Below, one piece after another: positions 7,890 to 15,662 of a stretch of DNA of 49,958 nucleotides (positions are counted from its first letter, which is position 1; each line of letters starts with the position of its first letter). The DNA is from Desulfuromonadales bacterium (lineage in GTDB: Bacteria > Desulfobacterota > Desulfuromonadia > Desulfuromonadales > Syntrophotaleaceae): the NCBI GenBank assembly GCA_013619105.1, contig JABXKU010000008.1, positions 1 through 49,958 on the forward strand, written 5' to 3'. Under the pieces are notes generated by a model, which saw nothing but the letters and a program-made list of their open reading frames with translations, made no database searches and was not told the origin of the DNA. The position numbers and the translations under genes were made by a program.

Positions 7890-9104
7890 ATGAAATTGGC
7901 CAACAATACGGTTTTAGGGCTGATGGGGCTGGCACTGCTACTGGCCGGCTGTGCCAACGACATGAGCGATATCGAAGTCAAGGAGGGGGGCTACGTCGGT
8001 TCAGCGGTTTGCGCCCGCTGCCATGACCGGATCGCCGCCACTTGGCAGACCACCCCCCATTCCATGGTTATGAAACGGATCTCAGGACCGCAGGACCCCA
8101 GGATCCTCGGCGACTGGCAGACGCCGCCCAACTTTACCGCCACCGATCCTAGCGGCACGACGGTACAGGCTACCGACCTTGGCGATATGAGCAAGGACCA
8201 GATCATGCTGACCCACGGCGTTCTCTGGAAGCAGCGCTATATCAACGCCGACTGGGAAGTGCAGAAGTTTCAGTGGAACATTGCAGAAAACTTCTGGGGC
8301 CCTTACCATTTCAGTGACGCCAAAGGACCCAACTGGCAAAAGAAATGCTCTTATTGCCACGTCACCGGATTTAACCAGCAGGACTACTCCTGGGCCGAAC
8401 TCAGTATCGGCTGTGAAGCTTGTCACGGTCCCGGCGAGAAACACGTTAAAGCAAAAGGACTAGCCCGAGCCAATACTATCACCAATCCGGCCAAACTCCC
8501 CTGGCATCTAGCCTCGGATATCTGCGGTCAGTGCCACACTCGCGGCAAGTCCCCTGACGGCAAAGCCCCCTTCCCTGTCGGCTACTCCGTCGGCAAGAGG
8601 CTAGTACCGAGCATGTTTACCGTGACCAGCTACGACAACAAAAAAGCCTGGTGGCCTTCCGGCGCCGTCAAGCAACATCGTCAGCAGTATCCTGAATGGC
8701 AGACCTCTAGCCATTACCGGGCCGGAGTGAGCTGCCTCGACTGCCACACCAGTCACAGCAGCAGCAACCGCTTCAGCACCCGAGGCACCGGTAACAACCT
8801 CTGCCTAGGCTGTCATCCCAACATCAGTACCGATCCGGTCAGTGGCCATGCCCCGATCAAGGATGCACCACAGCACAGCGACTGCATCGCCTGCCATATG
8901 CCCAACACCGGCAAGAGCGCCACGGTCGGCGACGAGCGGACCCACACCTTCCGCTTCATTTCACCGAACCAGACGCTAGAATTAGGTGGCGGGGACCTTA
9001 AAAAGCAGCCAAATTCGTGCAACAGCTGCCATTATCATCAGAAGCATACGCCTCAGCAGTTGCAAGAACGCCTCGATCTGGCCAAACACAGACTGAGTCA
9101 ATAA
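7890..9104 (+). CDS. Octaheme c-type cytochrome lipoprotein (cytochrome c554-like)
   Basis: A periplasmic electron carrier or oxidoreductase of 404 residues. The signal peptide ends in the lipobox LAGC (C21), so it should be lipid-anchored. Eight CxxCH heme sites are present: CARCH (41), CSYCH (153), CEACH (175), CGQCH (212), then CLDCH, CLGCH, CIACH and CNSCH. The long heme-free stretch between sites 1 and 2 and the GCEACHGPG motif resemble the cytochrome c554 family. The donor or acceptor cannot be assigned. It lies 22 bp upstream of a NapC/NirT-like cytochrome, which would link it to the quinone pool. Confidence 0.9.
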   Translation: MKLANNTVLGLMGLALLLAGCANDMSDIEVKEGGYVGSAVCARCHDRIAATWQTTPHSMVMKRISGPQDPRILGDWQTPPNFTATDPSGTTVQATDLGDMSKDQIMLTHGVLWKQRYINADWEVQKFQWNIAENFWGPYHFSDAKGPNWQKKCSYCHVTGFNQQDYSWAELSIGCEACHGPGEKHVKAKGLARANTITNPAKLPWHLASDICGQCHTRGKSPDGKAPFPVGYSVGKRLVPSMFTVTSYDNKKAWWPSGAVKQHRQQYPEWQTSSHYRAGVSCLDCHTSHSSSNRFSTRGTGNNLCLGCHPNISTDPVSGHAPIKDAPQHSDCIACHMPNTGKSATVGDERTHTFRFISPNQTLELGGGDLKKQPNSCNSCHYHQKHTPQQLQERLDLAKHRLSQ

Positions 9105-9126
9105 CCTCTTAGCCCGTGGTGAACCC

Positions 9127-9702
9127 ATGACACGCAGAGCGAAATGGTTGATTATAGCCGGGCTACTAGCACTGGCGACCGTGGCTCTTCTGGCCGGATT
9201 GTTCGGCTATACGTCGACGGCGAGGTTCTGCGCCTCCTGCCATATCATGGAGACCCGCTATGTCTCCTGGCAGAACTCAGACCACGCTGCTTACACCAAC
9301 TGCCTCTCCTGCCATTCAGAACCGGGACTGAGCGGCGAGATCAAGGCCCATCTGGCCGGTGCCCGCTATGTCTACGCTTACCTTAGCGGCCGCCAGAGTG
9401 GGCCGATCCTCCTCGCCGACGTCCCCAACGAAAACTGTTTCAAATGCCACGATGCAAAAGACTTTGGCGAAAACAGTCAGGACCTCGGCCCGGTCCATTC
9501 CTCCTATCACCGCCTGCATGTGGGAAAAAAGATTGCCTGCGTCTCCTGCCACGGCGGCCTGGCCCACGCCACCATGCTGCCCATCAAGTCCCGTTCGGCC
9601 ATGAGCCTTTGTCAGAATTGTCACCAACCCCACAGCAGTGCGGTACGCTCCTGCAACAGCTGCCATCCCTTTGGCCCGGCCAGCTCAACCCTTGGAAGAT
9701 AG
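9127..9702 (+). CDS. Membrane-anchored hexaheme cytochrome, NapC/NirT-like
   Basis: One N-terminal transmembrane helix (about residues 7-27) anchors a periplasmic domain with six CxxCH sites: CASCH (35), CLSCH, CFKCH, CVSCH, CQNCH and CNSCH. The first two, with CHIMETRYVSWQNSDH between them, follow the NapC/NirT quinol-dehydrogenase pattern. Members typically have four or five hemes, so six in 191 residues is a variant. Its likely job is to oxidise menaquinol and pass electrons to the octaheme lipoprotein encoded just upstream. That route is inferred from gene order. Confidence 0.88.
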   Translation: MTRRAKWLIIAGLLALATVALLAGLFGYTSTARFCASCHIMETRYVSWQNSDHAAYTNCLSCHSEPGLSGEIKAHLAGARYVYAYLSGRQSGPILLADVPNENCFKCHDAKDFGENSQDLGPVHSSYHRLHVGKKIACVSCHGGLAHATMLPIKSRSAMSLCQNCHQPHSSAVRSCNSCHPFGPASSTLGR

Positions 9703-9786
9703 ACCGAGAGATCAGTTTCACATTGACCCATCTCCGTTGATCTTCTAAGATGACATTGAATATCATTTAAATTCGGAGACTTAACC

Positions 9787-9966
9787 ATGAAAATTGTAAT
9801 TGATGAAAAACGTTGCAACGGTAACGGCCTCTGTGTAAAGGCCTGCCCCGTTGGCGCCATCACCCTGAAAAACGGCAAAGCGGTTATCGACCTCGAAAAA
9901 TGTGATCTCGATGGCATCTGTATTCCCGCCTGCCCTAACGAAGCCATTGCACTTGAAGATGATTGA
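9787..9966 (+). CDS. Small bicluster ferredoxin with both second cysteines replaced
   Basis: A 59-residue protein beginning MKIVIDEKRCNGNG. Two ferredoxin motifs are seen: CNGNGLCVKACP and CDLDGICIPACP. The classical pattern is CxxCxxCxxxCP. Here the second cysteine is Asn in the first motif and Asp in the second, leaving three cysteines per motif. In known single-cluster ferredoxins, Asp at this place gives a [3Fe-4S] or Asp-ligated [4Fe-4S] cluster. No signal peptide, so it is cytoplasmic. It lies 84 bp after the hexaheme cytochrome, so co-transcription is possible but the compartments differ. Confidence 0.88.
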   Translation: MKIVIDEKRCNGNGLCVKACPVGAITLKNGKAVIDLEKCDLDGICIPACPNEAIALEDD

Positions 9967-10021
9967 TTTCTTCTGCATTTTCTAGCACCAAACTCACCTT
10001 ATTCGCGACTACCTAGCAATA

Positions 10022-10055
10022 AAGAAGGGGACGGCCCACTGGCCGTCCCCTTCTT
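10022..10055. terminator. Bidirectional intrinsic terminator
   Basis: A perfect 15-bp inverted repeat (AAGAAGGGGACGGCC / GGCCGTCCCCTTCTT) around CACT. It sits between the convergent ferredoxin and EF-hand genes. Confidence 0.9.
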
Positions 10056-10113
10056 ATATACGATTCTGAACCGATTAGTTTGGCCACGAACCAATTTTTC
10101 GTAGATGTTTCGT

Positions 10114-10368
10114 TTATCCCTTCTGTTTCACACCGGCCTCGATGGCCACATATTCTGCCAGAGTCAGCTGACCGTCATGGTCAGCATCAGCCTTCACAAA
10201 GCAGCCCATCAAAGCTTCGCAAGAAGACGCCTCTTCCGTAGAAATAGAACCATTCTGATCAACATCAAGTTTTTCAAAGGCAGGCAACTTGCTCTCGACA
10301 GCCATAACAACTGTGGATGTTAAAGCTAAAGCGCAGACAGACAATAGAATCACGAAGGTCTTTTTCAT
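10114..10368 (-). CDS. Secreted EF-hand calcium-binding protein
   Basis: 84 residues with a cleavable signal peptide (MKKTFVILLSVCALALTSTV, then AMA-like VMAVES). Two EF-hand loops follow: DVDQNGSISTEE and DADHDGQLTLAE. Both have the acidic residues expected for Ca2+ binding. Two cysteines between the hands (SCEALMGC) could form a disulfide in the periplasm. A longer frame exists upstream, but ATG 10368 follows AAAGGAG at good spacing. No enzymatic domain, so its partner or role is unknown. It appears to stand alone. Confidence 0.85.
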   Translation of the reverse strand: MKKTFVILLSVCALALTSTVVMAVESKLPAFEKLDVDQNGSISTEEASSCEALMGCFVKADADHDGQLTLAEYVAIEAGVKQKG

Positions 10369-10645
10369 GGTCGTTCTCCTTTGGTAAAAGAGGTAGCCTA
10401 GACCGTCCAATTACGGTCGCAAACTAACCATATCAACCTTCATGCCACAATTTTTTTATGACTATTTTTCAGCTAGTTGAGCAGTTCAACAGCCTATAAA
10501 GAGTATTTATCTCCCAAATCCTGTCACCTGCAGGAAACACAAAACGAGGAAGAGATGAGCAAGTGTTTAATTTTTATGAAATAATTAACGTCGTCGAATG
10601 CAGACACCTGCAATCGACTCCTCGCTCCCCCTTAATCAAAACATC

Positions 10646-10891
10646 TCACTCAGCCATTGGCTTCTTAGTCTTGCTAGATTTTGATCTGGAATTGTGATCA
10701 CGCTTGAGAAAAAGTGCTGCCAGCAACCCAGAGATAAACCCGCCAACCGCCGCCACAAACAGCAGCACAACAGCGGGAATCTCTGCAGTCATCCAAAGAA
10801 ATCGCGCTTGAACAGGAGCTGTATTCTGAATAACAACCAACACCACCCCCAAACCGATCAGCAGCAGAACTGCTAATTTCACTCTCTGCAT
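10646..10891 (-). CDS. LapA/DUF1049-family small membrane protein
   Basis: 81 residues with two transmembrane helices (about 5-22 and 38-62). The conserved IQNTAPVQARFLW segment between them is typical of the LapA (DUF1049) family. A basic, lysine/serine-rich cytoplasmic tail follows. In E. coli the family member LapA works with LapB in controlling LPS synthesis. No lapB neighbour is seen here, so the role is only suggested. Start ATG follows a GGGAGGGAG ribosome site. Confidence 0.82.
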   Translation of the reverse strand: MQRVKLAVLLLIGLGVVLVVIQNTAPVQARFLWMTAEIPAVVLLFVAAVGGFISGLLAALFLKRDHNSRSKSSKTKKPMAE

Positions 10892-11350
10892 CTTCTCTCC
10901 CTCCCCCGCAGTTATGTGTTAAACCTCAAACACAGCATATCAGATAACGTTTTTTTCAAAAGCCCGCCATTTTATTACCCAGCGAGATTCTGTAGCGCGC
11001 AAAACAATACGAACAAGACCTGTAAATACTCTTAGCTTACGCAAGGCAACTACTTGGTATTTAAAATCTTTATCATGACACTTAAACCTACTTTTCTGGC
11101 CTCTACTAACGGTCTATGACATAGGCGGATCACACCAGAGGCTGTCGAAAAAACACCCTCGCTGCGACCGTTGCCCACCCCAACCAACCGCACAAGGCCC
11201 CTTTCCTCTCAACTCGTATGACCATTTGCCAGCCACAGAAACACCTCCGCCAAAATGTTTTCCCTGCAGACAAGGCCTGTCGCTAAATCCCTGTTATCCT
11301 GAAAAGAGAGCCACCTCGACACACCATTACCCGACGACAGGAGATCGATC
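10892..11350. other. Intergenic stretch, no gene seen
   Basis: About 460 bp between divergent genes. No coding frame with a ribosome site was found on either strand. An AGGAG site at its right end belongs to the frameshifted gene at 11351. Confidence 0.5.
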
Positions 11351-12152
11351 ATGAGCGAACGCCACGAACTTAAAAACAAACTCCGCGGCGAATCTCTGGT
11401 GCGCAAAGGCCTGATGAAGTCCCATGCCCACAATAAACCCATTCGCCTGACTCCCGATCTGCATGTGATCAAGATCGGCGGCCATGGTGCTATGGATTAC
11501 GGACGCGAGGTGGTGGTACCACTGGTAGAAGAGATCGGGGAAATCTCGAAAGATCACAAACTTCTGATTGTTACCGGCGGTGGAGTGCGAGTACGGCATA
11601 TCCTCAACATCGGCATCGACCTCGGTATGCCCACCGGCGTGCTGGCCGAACTGGCCGGCAAAATAAGCGAGCAGAATGCCGAAATGCTGGCCCTGCTCCT
11701 TTCACCTTGGGGCGGCACCCGGATCAAAAGCGAAGTCCTTCTAGAATTGCCTATGATGCTTAAACTCGGTTTTGTACCCGTTACCCACGGAACACCCCCT
11801 TACGGGCTGTTCGAACACCCGCCCGGCACTGGCGTGATTCCACCGCACCGATACCGGTGCCTTTCTTATGGCCGAAGTGCTCGGCGCTCAAAGCTGCATT
11901 CTAGTAAAAAACGTCGACGGATTGTTTACGGAAAATCCCTTTGTCAATCCGGAGGCTAAACTGATTTCCGAAATCACAGTGGATGAGCTGCTGGCTCTGG
12001 ACATGGAAGATATAGTCATGGAGCGCCAGCTGCTCTACCTACTCAAGGACGCTGCCAACATCAAAGAGGTGCGCATCGTCAACGGTCACCAACGGGGTAA
12101 TATTATCAAGGCCATGAACGGCGAAGCCGTCGGTACCGTCATTCGGGCTTGA
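11351..12152 (+). pseudogene. Molybdenum storage protein (MoSto) subunit homologue, frameshifted
   Basis: An amino-acid-kinase-fold protein. The first part has HVIKIGGHGAMDYGR, KLLIVTGGGVRVRH and GTGVIPPHR. The second, in another frame, has DTGAFLMAEVLGA, LVKNVDGLFTENP and EVRIVNGHQRGN. Both parts resemble Azotobacter MosA/MosB, which store molybdate or tungstate as oxide clusters at the expense of ATP. The frame breaks at 11841-11850, where CACCG occurs twice in tandem. A third copy would restore the frame and give PPHRTDTGAF, the family-like sequence. The first frame otherwise stops at 11959. Good ribosome site (AGGAG). A real mutation and a base-calling error cannot be told apart here. Confidence 0.75.
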
Positions 12153-12228
12153 TACTTTTGAAGAAAAGGATGAGGCGTAAAGGGAATTGCAAGAAGAGGG
12201 AATCTGGCCATCTACCCTGCTACAAGAT

Positions 12229-12486
12229 TCAACGGTTTACGATGAAGATTCCCGCACAGCTTGAAGTCTGCCGATAAACGATCTTCAGTCCGATCTGCGG
12301 GCAGGCATGAACCGTCTCTTCGGCCACCATATAATGCTCGTTTTCGTCCCACCTATCCGCCCAGCGCCGGGCCGCCGAGGATCGAATAACCGCTATCAGA
12401 ATCCGCCCACCCTTGGCTCTATAATCAGTCTGGATAAAACCATTAATCAGCCTGGTCGGCAGTACGACTCTGGTGTTCTCGATTAC
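12229..12486 (-). pseudogene. Unidentified coding-like remnant without a start codon
   Basis: 85 codons remain open up to TGA at 12229. Codon use looks like that of real genes here (many ATC, CTG, GAG, GCC) and the translation is well mixed, for example RRWADRWDENEHYMVAEE. There is no ATG, GTG or TTG at a suitable place, and an in-frame TAG lies just upstream. I do not recognise the family. It may be the tail of a lost gene or a chance open frame. Confidence 0.3.
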
Positions 12487-12531
12487 ACATCTCTATCCGA
12501 ACCGGCCCCTGATTTCCCCTTTAAAACAAAA

Positions 12532-12567
12532 AAGCTCAAGGGGCCAAAGCATGGCACCCTTGAGCTT
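12532..12567. terminator. Bidirectional terminator
   Basis: Inverted repeat AAGCTCAAGGG / CCCTTGAGCTT with a 14-nt loop. A-rich sequence on the left serves minus-strand transcripts. It lies between the convergent MoSto-like and TolB-like genes. Confidence 0.75.
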
Positions 12568-12640
12568 ATATCATTTTAATTTTTCACCGTCAATCAAACG
12601 CCGGTCGCCCATCATCACGGGCAAAACATCCGCTAGAAAA

Positions 12641-13624
12641 TCATTTTTTCATAAGATACCCAGACCACTTAGGCATGTGGGAATCGCAATTTCCCGAAGT
12701 GAGCTGCTTTTGCTCGCTGCCATCTTGGTTCATCGTATAAATTTCCCAGTGACCAGTGCGCGTGCTCTGAAAAGAGATCTTTTTACCGTCGGGCGACCAG
12801 CTGGTTCGCTTGTCCTTGCCCTCTACACGGGTCAATCGGGTCTGTTCAGAGCCATCCGCTTTCATGCGGTACACTTCGTAGTCGCCGTCCCTTTTACTCT
12901 GAAAGGTGATGTAACTACCATCGGGTGAGAAATGGGGGACCTTGTCGTGAGCACTGTTGTTGGTCAGGCGGGTCAACTTGCTGCCGTCCGGGCGCATTTT
13001 GTAGATTTCTTGAGTTGCGTTTGTCTCAGAACCACCATCGGTCTGAAACAGAAGCCAACGCCCATCGGAAGAGACAGCGGGCATCTTAACCCCTCCAACC
13101 ATTTCGGTCAGTTGCTTGACCGCTCCACCATCAACGCCGACGAAATATAATTGAAAATTCCCTATGGCGGTCATACTCACATAGTAAATGGATTTACCGT
13201 CCGCTGAAAATACTGGGTGACGATCATCACGGCTGTCATTCGTCAGCTGCCTTACGTTGGAACCATCCGCGTCCATGACAAAGATTTCAAAGTCACCCTC
13301 GGGATTAGTTCCCTCATCGTTGCGAGTACTTTTAAACGCTATCTGTGAACCGTTGGGCGCCCAATCCGGTTCTCGGTTGTCCGTCCCGTCTGCAGTGATC
13401 TGCACAACCTGTGAGCCATCAGGGTTCATGGTGTAGATCTCATAGTTACTGGAACAAGTACTGGCAAACAGGATTTTGGACGATGTTTGCACGCTTGCCC
13501 CGGTGGTCTTGACACAACCAGTGCTGAGCGTAACGACGAGCAACAACATTCCACCGACAACGCCCCATGCGGGAAAAACCCCGGCGAATTTCGTAGTAGC
13601 TTTTACTTGTTTAATTAATTTCAT
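12641..13624 (-). CDS. TolB-like beta-propeller protein (PD40 repeats), exported
   Basis: 327 residues. A long basic N-region and a hydrophobic segment (about 20-40) end in LSTGC, a weak lipobox, so it is exported and may be a lipoprotein. At least five WD40-like PD40 repeats follow, with pairs such as EIYTMNPDGSQ...QIT and DWAPNGSQIAFKS, recurring about every 45 residues. It resembles the propeller domain of TolB but lacks TolB's N-terminal domain and is not near tol-pal genes. ATG 13624 is chosen because GGAGG lies just upstream. Function unknown, probably a periplasmic binding scaffold. Confidence 0.82.
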   Translation of the reverse strand: MKLIKQVKATTKFAGVFPAWGVVGGMLLLVVTLSTGCVKTTGASVQTSSKILFASTCSSNYEIYTMNPDGSQVVQITADGTDNREPDWAPNGSQIAFKSTRNDEGTNPEGDFEIFVMDADGSNVRQLTNDSRDDRHPVFSADGKSIYYVSMTAIGNFQLYFVGVDGGAVKQLTEMVGGVKMPAVSSDGRWLLFQTDGGSETNATQEIYKMRPDGSKLTRLTNNSAHDKVPHFSPDGSYITFQSKRDGDYEVYRMKADGSEQTRLTRVEGKDKRTSWSPDGKKISFQSTRTGHWEIYTMNQDGSEQKQLTSGNCDSHMPKWSGYLMKK

Positions 13625-13839
13625 TGCGCACCTCCAGCTATAGATGTCCATATTTATTCAATAATTACATTCAAGTTCAAGCAATAAGAAAGACCTTACA
13701 TATCCTCTAACGTCAGTTAAATATACACCGGGGATCAAGAAGAAATGTGCAAACAATGAGAAAAAGCGCGTCTGTAAAATAAAGGGGCCGGCGCACCTAC
13801 AATACAAGCTTACTCCAAGTCGGAACCTTAAAGAAAATA

Positions 13840-15567
13840 TCATTTTGGTTCTGCAACTACTGCGAAATCCTTAACCTTGAGCTGAACTGAGCTCCGACCT
13901 CGCCATTCGTTAATGTCTGGGGTAAAGAGCAAGTCAAACTCTCCTGCCAGTTCGTCGATTCTAGCGGCCATGCCGAAGGCAATACAGGGTTGGCTATACC
14001 CTCCCTGGCGGGCGGTGAAGCGCAGATGCTTTTCACCAAGGATCTGCACCTGTTGGGCGCGTAGATTGCGGGCCACTAACAGCGGCTGAGGGTTACCCAT
14101 CCCGAAGGGGGCCAGCAGGTCGAGATCAGTGACGGTTTCCAGGGTTAATTCTTCGAGGAGGACCTCTTGATCAAACAGATGGCGAGGCTGTAGCTGATCG
14201 TCCCTCAGTTCTTTTTCTGCCACCGCCTCAAAGTCGGCGGCAAAGGTCTCAATGTGCTCAGAAGGGATCGATAGGCCGGCGGCATATTCATGACCGCCAA
14301 AGCCACTCAGCTGTTGCTGACAGTCATATAGCGCTCGATAGAGGTGAAAACCGCGGATAGAGCGTGCCGAGCCTTTGCCGATCCCGTTGTCAACAGCAAT
14401 GAGCACCGTCGGCCGGTAAAAACGTTCCACCAAGCGGCTGGCGACGATACCAATCACCCCTGAATGCCACTCGGAGTCAGCGAGGACGATACTGCGTTGT
14501 GACGGATCGAATGTTTTAGTGAGTTGTTCCAGAGCCTGTTCAAGGGTCTGCTGTTCGATTGCCTGACGCTCGCGATTGCAGTCGTCGAGGTGGCGGGCGC
14601 TTTCCAAGGCCTTGTCAGGTGAGGGCTCAAGGAGCAGGGCGACCCCCTGGGCGGCGTCTTGCAATCGACCGGCGGCGTTTAAACGGGGCGCCAGACGAAA
14701 ACCGACACTGCCGCAATTGACCTCTTTGACATCAGCGACCTCTCTTAACGCGGCGATGCCCGGCCGCTGCCCCTGGTTGAGTACTGCCAGACCGGCCGTA
14801 ACCAGAATTCGGTTGAGGCCGGTTAACGGGGCAATGTCAGCGATGGTGCCGAGAGCTACTAGATCGAGACTGCGACGCAGATCTGGTTCAGGCCGCGCGT
14901 CAAACCAACCCTGCTGGCGCAGACGACTGCGCAAAGCAACCAGTAGCATAAAGGCCACCCCAACCCCGGCCAGTCCTTTATAGGGAAAGGTACAGTCCGA
15001 TCGATGGGGGTTGATAACCGCTAGAGCCTCAGGCAGATGATCGGGGGGTTGATGGTGGTCGGTAATGATCAGGTCAAGGCCCAACTCTTTGGCCAATCGA
15101 GCTTCGTCGTGAGCCGACACCCCGCAATCGACGGACACCGCCACCTTGGCGCCGCTATCGGCGGCTCTTTGCAGAGCCTCGCCAGACAAACCATAACCGT
15201 CGACCAATCGTAGCGGAATGTAATAGTCCACGGTGGCACCAAAAGAACGTAAATTCTCAACCAACAGAGCACTGGCGGTGATACCGTCCACATCGTAATC
15301 GCCATGTACGGCAATTCTCTCGCCCTGCTCTACCGCTCGACAGAGACGCCCCACAGCCGATTCCATGTCGGCCATCAGCAGCGGATCGGGCATGGCCGCC
15401 AAACGGCTAGAAAGATACAAGCGGCCCTGATCAAGGTCGGCAATGCCTCGCTGTTGCAGCAAAGCAGCGACCAGAGGGCTGACTTGAAGTTTTTCGACCA
15501 AGTCTCTGGTCAGGTCCGCATTGACCTCGCCGCGAAAATCCCAAAGGTAGCGCAATATCGGAATCAT
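13840..15567 (-). CDS. recJ: Single-stranded-DNA-specific exonuclease RecJ
   Basis: A 5'-3' ssDNA exonuclease acting in recombination and mismatch or base-excision repair. The 575-residue protein has the DHH-family metal motifs: HGDYDVDGITASALL near residue 95, SVDCGVSAHDEA, IITDHHQPP near 175 and the DHHA1 part with GKGSARSIRGFHLY and GFGGHEYAAG. The C-terminal OB-like region is present. It is the last gene of the queA-tgt-yajC-secDF group, but a strong terminator lies immediately before its ribosome site. Confidence 0.95.
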   Translation of the reverse strand: MIPILRYLWDFRGEVNADLTRDLVEKLQVSPLVAALLQQRGIADLDQGRLYLSSRLAAMPDPLLMADMESAVGRLCRAVEQGERIAVHGDYDVDGITASALLVENLRSFGATVDYYIPLRLVDGYGLSGEALQRAADSGAKVAVSVDCGVSAHDEARLAKELGLDLIITDHHQPPDHLPEALAVINPHRSDCTFPYKGLAGVGVAFMLLVALRSRLRQQGWFDARPEPDLRRSLDLVALGTIADIAPLTGLNRILVTAGLAVLNQGQRPGIAALREVADVKEVNCGSVGFRLAPRLNAAGRLQDAAQGVALLLEPSPDKALESARHLDDCNRERQAIEQQTLEQALEQLTKTFDPSQRSIVLADSEWHSGVIGIVASRLVERFYRPTVLIAVDNGIGKGSARSIRGFHLYRALYDCQQQLSGFGGHEYAAGLSIPSEHIETFAADFEAVAEKELRDDQLQPRHLFDQEVLLEELTLETVTDLDLLAPFGMGNPQPLLVARNLRAQQVQILGEKHLRFTARQGGYSQPCIAFGMAARIDELAGEFDLLFTPDINEWRGRSSVQLKVKDFAVVAEPK

Positions 15568-15578
15568 AGAGATCCTAT

Positions 15579-15617
15579 AAAAAAAGCGGGCCGGAATTAG
15601 AACATTCCGGCCCGCTT
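15579..15617 (-). terminator. Strong intrinsic terminator between secF and recJ
   Basis: A perfect 14-bp stem (AAGCGGGCCGGAAT / ATTCCGGCCCGCTT) with a 6-nt loop, followed on the minus strand by seven T. It ends about 11 bp before the recJ start codon, leaving little room for an independent recJ promoter. Confidence 0.9.
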
Positions 15618-15662
15618 GGTTAAATCAGTCAGCCGACCGTGTGGACGACCGGGATTGTACGA

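Larger units (their letters stand above)
12153..12640. other. Gene-poor stretch between convergent genes
   Basis: Contains an open minus-strand frame without a start codon (12229-12486, listed separately) and a bidirectional terminator (12532-12567). Nothing else could be supported. Confidence 0.6.
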
